From an uncultured Neglectibacter sp. (GTDB taxonomy: Bacteria > Bacillota > Clostridia > Oscillospirales > Acutalibacteraceae): a stretch of 55,372 nt of DNA. Within the stretch, counting starts at the first letter, position 1. Each line of letters begins with the position of its first letter. The DNA lies in NCBI GenBank assembly GCA_904374805.1, contig CAJFEW010000004.1, positions 1-55,372 of the forward strand. The letters run 5' to 3'. The notes beneath the pieces are model-generated. The model saw nothing but the letters and a program-made list of their open reading frames with translations, was not told the DNA's origin and ran no database searches. The position numbers and the translations under genes are program-made. Of the stretch, positions 1 through 6,610 are shown one piece after another.

Positions 1-1
1 C

Positions 2-430
2 GTGGGCTCTCAGGCTGTGCTGAACGTGCTGGCTGGCGAGCGCTACAAGATGATCACCAAGGAGTCCAAGGGCCTGCTCCGTGGCGAGTACGGCCAGCTC
101 CCCGGCGAGGTCAACGAGGAAGTGCGCAAGAAGGCCATCGGCAACGACGAGGTCATCACCTGCCGTCCTGCCGACCTGCTGGAGCCCGAAATGGACAAGC
201 TCCGCGCCGAGTGCAAGGAAAAGGGCATTGGCAAGTGCGAGGAAGATTACCTCAGCTACGCCCTGTTCCCCCAGGTTGCCGAGAAGTTCCTCAACTGGCG
301 TGACAATCCCCACAAGGAAGAGGAAGCCCCGGCTCCTGCCGCTGCTCCCGCTGCCGCACCCAAGGCTGCTCCGGCCAACAACGGTCCCCGCACCTTGATT
401 GTGGAGGATATGACCAACGGCGTGTTCTAA
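2..430 (+). CDS. oadA: Carboxyltransferase subunit of oxaloacetate decarboxylase / pyruvate carboxylase (C-terminal fragment)
   Basis: The gene enters from the left edge, so only the last 142 residues are visible. They match the C-terminal conserved carboxylase region of the OadA/PycB family, with a GSQAVLNVL..GERYKMITKE stretch followed by EVITCRPADLLEPEMDKL and a YALFPQVAEKFL block. The family moves a carboxyl group between biotin and pyruvate/oxaloacetate. After this domain comes an Ala/Pro-rich linker of about 20 residues, and the protein then stops with a short tail ending NGVF. In fused members the linker leads to a biotinyl domain with an MKM motif; none is present here. Biotin must therefore be carried by a separate protein, presumably encoded upstream outside the window (inference). 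The gene is followed directly by a terminator array. Decarboxylase or carboxylase role cannot be settled from this fragment. Confidence 0.85.
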   Translation: MGSQAVLNVLAGERYKMITKESKGLLRGEYGQLPGEVNEEVRKKAIGNDEVITCRPADLLEPEMDKLRAECKEKGIGKCEEDYLSYALFPQVAEKFLNWRDNPHKEEEAPAPAAAPAAAPKAAPANNGPRTLIVEDMTNGVF

Positions 431-444
431 AATACGTGTTATTT

Positions 445-472
445 GGGAGAGTCCGAAGGGACTCTCCCTTTG
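445..472 (+). terminator. Terminator hairpin, copy 1
   Basis: A 10-bp stem, GGGAGAGTCC at 445-454 pairing with GGACTCTCCC at 459-468, with a GAAG loop and a short T-run, lies 15 bases after the carboxyltransferase stop codon. Confidence 0.75.
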
Positions 473-524
473 CATTTTGTGGAGAATATGGCCAAGGTGT
501 GTTCCCAAAGTAGAAGGGTAGTTT

Positions 525-552
525 GGGAGAGTCCGAAGGGACTCTCCCTTTG
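525..552 (+). terminator. Terminator hairpin, copy 2
   Basis: The same hairpin as at 445-472, shifted by exactly 80 bases, with an identical stem, loop and short T-run. Confidence 0.7.
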
Positions 553-604
553 TATTTTGTGGAGAATATGACCAAGGTGTGGTCCCAAAGTAGAAGGGTA
601 GTTT

Positions 605-632
605 GGGAGAGTCCGAAGGGACTCTCTTTTTG
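605..632 (+). terminator. Terminator hairpin, copy 3
   Basis: The third copy keeps the stem core GAGAGTCC/GGACTCTC and ends in TTTTTG, which makes it the copy with the best intrinsic-terminator T-run. Confidence 0.75.
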
Positions 633-666
633 TTGGGTACCACCTTTTGTTTTCAGAACGATTGGC

Positions 667-695
667 TTGTGTTTCTTGGGGGGAGGGAGTATAAT
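667..695 (+). promoter_or_regulatory. Sigma-A type promoter for the 744-1235 gene
   Basis: TTGTGT at 667-672 and TATAAT at 690-695 are separated by 17 bases, about 50 bases before the ATG at 744. Confidence 0.75.
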
Positions 696-743
696 CAAGG
701 CAAACACCCAAGGCTAGAATGGTATGGATAGGGGAGAGAAGCC

Positions 744-1235
744 ATGTGGTATGAGGAATTTGTGAAAAGGATGCCCTTAAAGGAGGGGCATGTGCATATT
801 CGTGAAATCTGTGATAAGCTAAGAGAGGTATATGGCGCTGTGGAATTGCCGGAGGAACAGATCCCCAGCCTAAAATGGGTACACAAGTTTAACGCCCTGC
901 ATACGCCCGAAAACCAGGAGCATCTCCATCTGGCAGAGAACCAGCTGCTTATTCGGGCCATCCAGTTCCCCAAGGCCGCTGGCTATGTCAGCCGGGAAGC
1001 GAACTGCGAAAACGACCCGGTGTACCTTGCCTTTGAAGAGCAGGTTAACTATCTCTATTCCAACAGCAACGTGCTTTTTTTAGAGGCGGAGATTGCCCGA
1101 GGCTACAGCCGCCGGGATCTGGAGGAAAACACAGAACGGTACAATGTGTGGAAAAAGTCCTGTGTCTGGTACTGGCGGGAAACCGGCCGGGAAGTGGGCA
1201 ACATCCCAGAATGGAAGAAAATTTACAAAGATTGA
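744..1235 (+). CDS. Uncharacterised soluble protein, 163 residues
   Basis: I do not recognise this protein. It is a complete 163-residue frame starting at ATG 744 with GGGGAGAGAAG as ribosome binding site, preceded by a good promoter at 667-695. It has no signal peptide or membrane segment. It is rich in Glu, Asn and Tyr and predicted mostly helical, with a C-terminal aromatic patch (VWKKSCVWYWRETGREVG). The DUF308-like gene starts 20 bases after its stop, so the two are probably co-transcribed. Codon use resembles the neighbours, with no sign of recent transfer. Confidence 0.7.
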   Translation: MWYEEFVKRMPLKEGHVHIREICDKLREVYGAVELPEEQIPSLKWVHKFNALHTPENQEHLHLAENQLLIRAIQFPKAAGYVSREANCENDPVYLAFEEQVNYLYSNSNVLFLEAEIARGYSRRDLEENTERYNVWKKSCVWYWRETGREVGNIPEWKKIYKD

Positions 1236-1255
1236 AGAGAAAAGGAGGTCTTCTC

Positions 1256-1780
1256 ATGTTAAAAAGCATTCGCAACAGTTTGATTCTCTCCTCCCTGCTG
1301 TACACTGCGCTGGGCGTGGTGCTGCTGGTGATGCCGGAGCTGTCTTTGGGCTTTGCCTGCCTGCTCATTGGCGGGGCGGTGCTGGTTTACGGTGTGGTGC
1401 GGCTGGTGGCCTATCTGCGGGGCGGGGAGAACGCCGACAAGCTGGATTTGGTGCTGGGCATCCTGCTGATTTTGCTGGGCCTGTGCCTGCTTATTTGGAT
1501 TCGCTTCCTGCTGGCCTTGGTGCCCATGGTGCTGGGAATCTACATTTTGGTGGACAGCCTTGGCTCCATCAAGCGCTCGTTGGACATGAAGGCCCTGGGC
1601 TTTAGCCGGTGGTGGATTTCCTGCCTGGTGGCGGTGGTCCTGGCCGTGTGCGGCTTGGTGATGATTTTTAACCCCTTCGGAACCATCGAGGGCCTGGTGA
1701 TGTTTATCGGCCTGGGCTTTTTGGTGGATGGCGTCACCACTTTGGTCAACACCATTTTGCTGGAGCGCCTCCAGCGATAA
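1256..1780 (+). CDS. DUF308/HdeD-like multi-pass membrane protein
   Basis: A 174-residue, strongly hydrophobic protein with about six transmembrane segments arranged as three helix pairs joined by short charged loops (for example RGGENADKLDLVLG near residue 60). This is the pattern of DUF308 proteins, the family that includes E. coli HdeD. The frame is open further upstream, but the start at ATG 1256 is preferred because AAAGGAGG lies seven bases before it and the protein then begins with a normal membrane N-terminus (MLKSIRNSL). It sits 20 bases after the unknown 744-1235 gene. Acid-stress function is known only for distant enteric relatives; here the role is unknown. Confidence 0.75.
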   Translation: MLKSIRNSLILSSLLYTALGVVLLVMPELSLGFACLLIGGAVLVYGVVRLVAYLRGGENADKLDLVLGILLILLGLCLLIWIRFLLALVPMVLGIYILVDSLGSIKRSLDMKALGFSRWWISCLVAVVLAVCGLVMIFNPFGTIEGLVMFIGLGFLVDGVTTLVNTILLERLQR

Positions 1781-1792
1781 ACAAAGCACGAT

Positions 1793-1834
1793 AAAACCGG
1801 GAGCAGCGCCTGTGAGGAGCCGTTCCCGGTTTTT
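1793..1834. terminator. Bidirectional terminator between convergent genes
   Basis: AAAACCGGGA at 1793-1802 pairs with TCCCGGTTTT at 1824-1833. A T-run follows on each strand, so it can end both the DUF308 transcript (plus) and the TIM-barrel transcript (minus). Confidence 0.85.
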
Positions 1835-1875
1835 GTTGTGTATGAGTTAGTTTTCGCTTTCCAGAACCTGGCGGT

Positions 1876-2682
1876 TTATCTGGGGCAGGCAGCAGGGGCT
1901 GCCTGGCTTGCCAAGGCCTGCAGATACTCCAAGGAGGAGCGAATCTGGGACAGGCCGCCCCGGGTGTCCCCTTCCAGGGAGAGGCGCCCCTCATAGCCCA
2001 TGGCCGCCAAGGTCTGGAAGAAGGGGAGATAGTCCTGGCCGTCCCAGGGCTGGGGCAGCAGGCGGCTGTTTTGGGCGCTGGCAATATGGCAGTGGCCCAG
2101 GCGTCCCCGGTAGCTCTCCAGGGCGGAGAGAGACTCGCCTTCCAAATCAAAGTGGTACAGGTCCACCAGCAGCTGGAAGTTGGGGTGGTTCACCGCCTCC
2201 ACCAGCCGGAACCCCTCCTCGCTGGTGGCGAGGATGTTGGTCTCCTGCCGGTTTAGGGGCTCTACGCAGCAGGTGATCCCAAAGGCCCCCATGGCCGGGG
2301 CGATGTGCTCCCGGCACAGCTCTGTCAGCTGGGCAAAGGCCTCCTCCTGGGGGAAGCCTTCGGGCACACGGCGGGCACCGCCGCTGCCAAAAACCACCAT
2401 GCTCACCCCCAACGCCTGGGCCTTGGGCAGGTTCTCCTCTAGATAGTTGTCCACGGCGGCGAAGTCCGCCTGGGGGCCTGTCAAATGGAAGTCCCCAGGG
2501 AAGAGCACATTCATAGTTTCTAGGCGCACGCCGGCTTTTTCCAGCTGAGCGGCGCGGGTGCGCACTTGGTCCAAGCTTTTGTCCGCCAGAGAGGAAAAGC
2601 CTCCCTCTGCATACTGGCAGCCTGCTTGGGGCAAATGAAAAATGAGATCCTCCCACAGGGAGACACAGCAGCCAATCTTCAT
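1876..2682 (-). CDS. Sugar phosphate isomerase/epimerase-like TIM-barrel protein
   Basis: A 268-residue protein of the xylose isomerase-like TIM-barrel superfamily (AP endonuclease 2 fold). The metal-binding positions typical of the family are visible in order: Glu in CCVEPLNRQETN, Asp/His in LLVDLYHFDLEGE, His in LGHCHIAS and Glu in GRLSLEGDTRG. The N-terminus MKIGCCVSL is a typical first beta strand. AAAGG lies ten bases before the ATG. It is the last gene of a minus-strand group behind alkD and the glycosyltransferase, with an 83-base gap to alkD. Substrate cannot be read from sequence; related proteins act on ketoses, inositols or hydroxypyruvate. Confidence 0.8.
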   Translation of the reverse strand: MKIGCCVSLWEDLIFHLPQAGCQYAEGGFSSLADKSLDQVRTRAAQLEKAGVRLETMNVLFPGDFHLTGPQADFAAVDNYLEENLPKAQALGVSMVVFGSGGARRVPEGFPQEEAFAQLTELCREHIAPAMGAFGITCCVEPLNRQETNILATSEEGFRLVEAVNHPNFQLLVDLYHFDLEGESLSALESYRGRLGHCHIASAQNSRLLPQPWDGQDYLPFFQTLAAMGYEGRLSLEGDTRGGLSQIRSSLEYLQALASQAAPAACPR

Positions 2683-2765
2683 AGGTGACCGACCTTTCTA
2701 AAAAAGTTTTCAACAGATGGTACGGGATCCGGTGGAAAAACGTCTCTAATAGGGAAGGTTGTCTC

Positions 2766-3473
2766 TCAGCGTTTGTAGCGGAGCAAAGCTTCCTTTTCCT
2801 CTGGGCGCACACGGCGGGACTCTCGGATCTTCTGGATAGTCTTGTTCTGCACCCAGGGTTCCAGGGTGCGCTGGGCCAGCAGAGCTTCCACCTCCTGGGG
2901 AAAGGACACATACCACACAGAGAGGGCCCAAGCCACGCCCATTTTGGCGTAGTAACCAGGGTGCTGTACCTGCTGGAGGAGAAGCAGCCCCTCCTCCAAA
3001 TGCTCTGCCTTTACAAAGTGGGACAGCTGCAGCACCACAGCAAACCGGGCCTCATACTCCTGGGCACTGGAGTAAAGGGGCCGGGCGAAGGCCCACAGCC
3101 CCTCCTCGTCTCCGGGAAAGCGGGGTTTGAGAGAATTGCAGAAGGTGTCGCACAGAGCCCAGTTGTCTATGCGGGGCAGGAAATCCTCCACCCACGGACG
3201 TTTTTCTTCCCAAGGCAGCTGCAGCCCCGTCACCACCAGCCCCCGGACCATGGTTTCCTCGTAGGAGGCGGGGCGGGAGTTTCGCAGAAAGTCCAAAGGG
3301 TCCCCTCGAAGCACTCTCTGGGCCAGGGCGCGCAGAGCCGGCAGGCGCACCCCATAGGTCATGGAGGATCCGGGGATCAGCCCCTCGTGGAACGTTTTGT
3401 AGCCGGGGTCCGCCAGCTGCTCCAGCTCCCGGCGAAGCTCCGGATCCCCGCCGGTGAAAGGGAGGGTGCTCAT
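2766..3473 (-). CDS. DNA alkylation repair protein (AlkD-like HEAT-repeat glycosylase)
   Basis: A 235-residue, all-helical protein of the AlkD/DNA alkylation repair family, which removes bulky or positively charged alkylated bases. Family signatures include TYGVRLPALRALAQ near the N-terminus, the conserved IDNWALCDTFC segment at mid-protein and the C-terminal QNKTIQKIRESRRV block. The AlkD fold is a curved stack of HEAT-like repeats, which suits the evenly spaced helices seen here. Its ATG overlaps the stop of the upstream glycosyltransferase by four bases (ATGA), indicating translational coupling. Why a repair enzyme is coupled to a glycolipid synthase is unclear. Confidence 0.88.
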   Translation of the reverse strand: MSTLPFTGGDPELRRELEQLADPGYKTFHEGLIPGSSMTYGVRLPALRALAQRVLRGDPLDFLRNSRPASYEETMVRGLVVTGLQLPWEEKRPWVEDFLPRIDNWALCDTFCNSLKPRFPGDEEGLWAFARPLYSSAQEYEARFAVVLQLSHFVKAEHLEEGLLLLQQVQHPGYYAKMGVAWALSVWYVSFPQEVEALLAQRTLEPWVQNKTIQKIRESRRVRPEEKEALLRYKR

Positions 3474-4591
3474 GGCTTTTCCTCCACCAGGTCCCGGATC
3501 AGGGCCAGCAGGTTGGGGATAGATTGGGATTTGTCGAAGTGTTTGCAGTTTTCCCGCATCTCCTGGAGCTTTTCTTTTTCCTGCAGCAGAGAGGAAATCT
3601 CCTGGGCGAAGTTCCCGTCTTTTTGCAGGCGGACGCCCATGTCGTGCACTTTGAGGAAGTTGGCGTTGTCCTCCTCCTGGCCGGGAATGGCGTCAAACAC
3701 CGCCATAGGCAAGTTGCAGGCCAGAGCCTCGCTCACCGTAAGGCCGCCGGGCTTTGTCACCAGCAGGTCGCTGGCGTGCATGTACTTTTCCACCTCGTCG
3801 GTGAAGTAGATGAGCCGGGTGGGAATGCGGGTGCCTGCGGCGATCTCCCGCTCAAAGGCCTCGTACAGGCGCTGGTTCCGGCCGGTGATCACAATGATCT
3901 GCATGGACGCCTGGGTGTCCTCCAATTCCCGGTAGAGTTTCATAATGTTGGAGACCCCAAAGCTGCCTGCCATGAAAAGCACGGTGGGCAGGGCCGGATC
4001 CAGGCGCAGATCCCGCAGGAGCATGTCCCGGTCCTCCCGCTGAAAGAACACTCCGTGTACCGGTATGCCAAAGGGGAAAATCTTTTTTTCCTCCACGCCA
4101 AAGCTGGTGAGTTCCGGCACCATGTCCTCGCTGGCCACCACGTAGGCGTCCACATAGGGGGCGATCCAAGCCCGGTGCACCCCATAGTCGGTGAGAATGC
4201 AGATCAAGGGCACCGTGATGGAGCCGTCCTCTTTCAGGTCGGAAACCATCTCCGTGACAAAAGGATGGGTGGTGAGGATCACGTCCGGTTCACAGCGGGC
4301 GATGGTGGGATACAGCAGGTTGCTGAACATGCCGCTGAGCTTGGGCACCAAATCCGAAAACAGATTTTTCTGGTTGGTCTGTTTGTAGAGCCGGCCGAAC
4401 ATGGCGGGCACCCGCTTGGCCATAAAGCGGTAGCTGTCGCAGACGGTTTTGTCCAAAAAGCGGTTGATGGCCTTTAAGAAGTCAACGGTGACAACCTCAT
4501 AGTCGGTGTTGTCGCGGATATACTGTTCCACCGCTGCGGAGGCCCGTATATGGCCCCCGCCGGTAGCGGCGGTTAAAAGCAGAATTTTCAT
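3470..4591 (-). CDS. MGDG synthase/UgtP-like diacylglycerol glycosyltransferase
   Basis: A 373-residue GT28-type glycosyltransferase. The N-terminal part (LLLTAATGGGHIRAS..) matches the MGDG synthase N-domain with its GGGH acceptor/lipid-site signature. The C-terminal half holds the nucleotide-sugar part, with TDEVEKYMHASDLLVTKPGG and the SEALACNLPM stretch. The family transfers glucose or galactose from UDP-sugar to diacylglycerol on the inner membrane face and makes the lipid anchor of lipoteichoic acid in Firmicutes. The frame stays open far upstream, but the start at 4591 is fixed by GGAAAAGGAGAG just before it and by the family N-terminus MKILLLTA. It is translationally coupled to alkD. 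TGGTACAAT, an extended -10 on the minus strand at 4759-4767, may serve as its promoter (weak -35). Confidence 0.87.
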   Translation of the reverse strand: MKILLLTAATGGGHIRASAAVEQYIRDNTDYEVVTVDFLKAINRFLDKTVCDSYRFMAKRVPAMFGRLYKQTNQKNLFSDLVPKLSGMFSNLLYPTIARCEPDVILTTHPFVTEMVSDLKEDGSITVPLICILTDYGVHRAWIAPYVDAYVVASEDMVPELTSFGVEEKKIFPFGIPVHGVFFQREDRDMLLRDLRLDPALPTVLFMAGSFGVSNIMKLYRELEDTQASMQIIVITGRNQRLYEAFEREIAAGTRIPTRLIYFTDEVEKYMHASDLLVTKPGGLTVSEALACNLPMAVFDAIPGQEEDNANFLKVHDMGVRLQKDGNFAQEISSLLQEKEKLQEMRENCKHFDKSQSIPNLLALIRDLVEEKP

Positions 4592-4819
4592 AGCGCTTCT
4601 CTCCTTTTCCTCCGGCGGCGAGAGGGTTTTAAGCCGGAAAGAGCCGCCGGTTTTCTTAGCCCTCGCACCTGCGGTGTGCCAGCCGCAGGCGCTCCTGAGG
4701 TCCCAGGGTTTCTGCCCGGAAAACAGTGTGTGGTCAGCGGCTGCATCTCTCTGCGGATATTGTACCATGGAGGCGGGGAAAATGCCAGCGATTTCAGCAA
4801 AATGGGCAACGACCAGCGC

Positions 4820-4848
4820 TTTACTTTTTCCCAGGGGGAAGGTATAAT
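4820..4848 (+). promoter_or_regulatory. Promoter for the VanW lipoprotein gene
   Basis: TTTACT at 4820-4825 and a perfect TATAAT at 4843-4848 are 17 bases apart. The -10 box overlaps an ATG at 4847, so that ATG cannot be the start codon and translation must begin further down. The rest of the 4592-4951 gap shows no gene. Confidence 0.8.
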
Positions 4849-4951
4849 GAGAGACGTGAGAAAAGAACATCCCAAGCTTTCTGAGCCCTTGTGCAACCAG
4901 GGCCTGGAAGGCTGCAAAGATAGGAAACACATGTGGAAAGGATGGGTGACA

Positions 4952-6523
4952 TTGGATAAGAAAAAGTCCTTTTGGTTGAAGTGTGCAGCGGGAGCTGTCT
5001 CGCTGCTTTTCATAAGCGGGCTGTGCGCCTGCTCGATGCAGCAGGAAGAGGAGCCGGAGTCCTCCCAAGTTTCCTCCCAGGTGGAGGATCTTTCCCTGTT
5101 CCCGGAGGGAGCTACCATCGGCGGCCGCAGCATTGGCGGGAAAACCGTGGAAGAGGCTCTGGACGTGGCCCGGGAAGCTTTGGAAGAAGAGGTGGCCACT
5201 CTGGAGATTACGGTGAAGTTTCAAGACGACACCATTCTCCTCTCCGGGGAGGATTTTGCCGTGCAGGATACGTTGGAACTGACGGTTCCCCAGTTTTTGG
5301 AGGAGCGGGAGGAGACCGACTATCCTTTGGACTATGTGGTTGACCTTTCCCAGGCAGGGGAGCAGAAGCTGCAAGAGGCGGCTGCCGCCTGTTTTACCCA
5401 GCCCCAAGACGCCACGGTGGCCTCCTACGATGGGGCCAGCGGGTCTTTTACCTTTACCCAAGAGCAGAAAGGCAGACGGGTGGACATGGTCAAGACCCTG
5501 GACGGCGTTCGCCAGCTGCTTTCTCAAAAGCACGGGGGAGACATGCAGGCCTCCTTTGTGGAGACAGAGCCCCAGGTGACCAAGGCCTATTTGGAGGAGC
5601 ACTTCACCCAGCTGTCCACCTACAGCACTGTGTCCACCAACACGGCCAACGGCAACAGCAATATGGCCCTGGCCTTGTCCAAGGTCAACGGTACGATTTT
5701 GGCCCCGGGCCAGGAGTTTTCCTATAACACGGCCCTGGGGGACAGCACGGACCCCAACAACGGCTGGCTGCCCGCCGGAGGCATTTCCGGCGGCGTGATT
5801 GTGCAGATGTATGGGGGCGGCATTTGCCAGGGGTCTTCCACCCTGTATATCGCTGCCCTGCAGGCAGGCATGGAAATCGTGGAGCGCTGGTGCCACGCCA
5901 TGCCTTCCTCCTACTGCCCCATCGGTTTGGACGCCACGGTGGATTACGGCAACTTGGATTTCCGGTTCCGCAACAGCCTGGACACCCCGGTGTATATCAG
6001 CGCCTGGATGGAGGGCACCACCTTGTATGTGAGCTTTTACGGCTGCTTCCCGGAGGAGTGGGACCGCGTGGCGGTCTCCTCCGAGCAGACCGGGTCGGAG
6101 GCTCCCTTGGACACGGTGACGTTCCGGGAGGACTCCAGCCTGGCCTCCGGGCAGTATGTGCGCCGTTCCTCGGGCAACACGGGCTATTCCGCCCGGGCCT
6201 ATCGCTCCTACTATAAGGGAGACACGTTGATCAAGAGCGAGGAGCTCTCCTCTTCCTATTACCCGGCCACCGGCAAGGTGTACGCGGTGGGGCCGGATAC
6301 GGATACGGACAAGGTGGATACCACCAGGGAGTCCGGCACCACAGCCGACGCCACGCCGGAGCCCACGGCTACCCCGGCGCCTACGGCCACAGTGACACCC
6401 CCGCCGGCCACCCCGGTGCCCGCCACTCCAACCCCGGTGCCGGCTACACCTACGCCGGTTCCCACAGCGGAACCCACCCCGCCGCCGGAATCTTCAGCGC
6501 CTCCTGCAAGCAGCGGCTTGTAA
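4952..6523 (+). CDS. VanW-family cell-surface lipoprotein
   Basis: A protein of about 523 residues. The chosen start is TTG 4952, nine bases after AAAGGA. It gives a clean lipoprotein signal: KKK, a hydrophobic stretch, then LCAC with the lipobox Cys near residue 26. ATG 4931, in frame, is an alternative. After the anchor come a PF12229-like, probably peptidoglycan-binding region and then the VanW domain, recognisable by FSYNTALGDST, GGGICQGSSTLY and VDYGNLDFRFRN. The C-terminus is a low-complexity Thr/Pro/Ala tail of about 60 residues (repeated TPTPVPAT), likely a wall-spanning spacer. VanW proteins occur in vancomycin-resistance clusters, but most are chromosomal envelope proteins of unknown activity. 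No resistance genes lie nearby. Confidence 0.85.
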   Translation: MDKKKSFWLKCAAGAVSLLFISGLCACSMQQEEEPESSQVSSQVEDLSLFPEGATIGGRSIGGKTVEEALDVAREALEEEVATLEITVKFQDDTILLSGEDFAVQDTLELTVPQFLEEREETDYPLDYVVDLSQAGEQKLQEAAAACFTQPQDATVASYDGASGSFTFTQEQKGRRVDMVKTLDGVRQLLSQKHGGDMQASFVETEPQVTKAYLEEHFTQLSTYSTVSTNTANGNSNMALALSKVNGTILAPGQEFSYNTALGDSTDPNNGWLPAGGISGGVIVQMYGGGICQGSSTLYIAALQAGMEIVERWCHAMPSSYCPIGLDATVDYGNLDFRFRNSLDTPVYISAWMEGTTLYVSFYGCFPEEWDRVAVSSEQTGSEAPLDTVTFREDSSLASGQYVRRSSGNTGYSARAYRSYYKGDTLIKSEELSSSYYPATGKVYAVGPDTDTDKVDTTRESGTTADATPEPTATPAPTATVTPPPATPVPATPTPVPATPTPVPTAEPTPPPESSAPPASSGL

Positions 6524-6610
6524 GAGGAGCTTAAAGCTCCCGGTCACGGTCTGGGGCAATCTCTAAAAGGCGGCCGCACCCTGGGGCGGCCTGAGAAAGG
6601 ATGGACGATT

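Larger units (their letters stand above)
442..632 (+). repeat. 80-bp tandem repeat carrying terminator hairpins
   Basis: Two near-identical 80-bp units start at 442 and 522, and a third, shortened unit starts at 602. Each begins with the same GGGAGAGTCC hairpin followed by TTTG. Units 1 and 2 differ at only a few positions (for example TGCATTTT/TGTATTTT and GGCCAAGG/GACCAAGG). Unit 3 diverges after the hairpin, where its T-run is longer. The array fills most of the 313-base gap between the carboxyltransferase gene and the next gene; the remainder holds a promoter. Confidence 0.9.

Noticed and set aside
4847-4951. ATG 4847 as start of the VanW protein
   Set aside because: It lies inside the TATAAT box of a good promoter, so it cannot be in the mRNA. 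TTG 4952 or ATG 4931 is required.
3470-5896. An 808-codon open frame on the minus strand spanning the glycosyltransferase and most of the region opposite the VanW gene
   Set aside because: Only the part from 4591 downward has family similarity and a ribosome binding site. The upstream part is the antisense of VanW, has a His/Gly/Leu-biased composition and no match.
4952-6523. VanW gene as evidence of vancomycin resistance
   Set aside because: No vanH, vanA/B/G-type ligase, vanX or vanRS genes lie nearby. VanW domains are common in chromosomal surface proteins of Clostridia.
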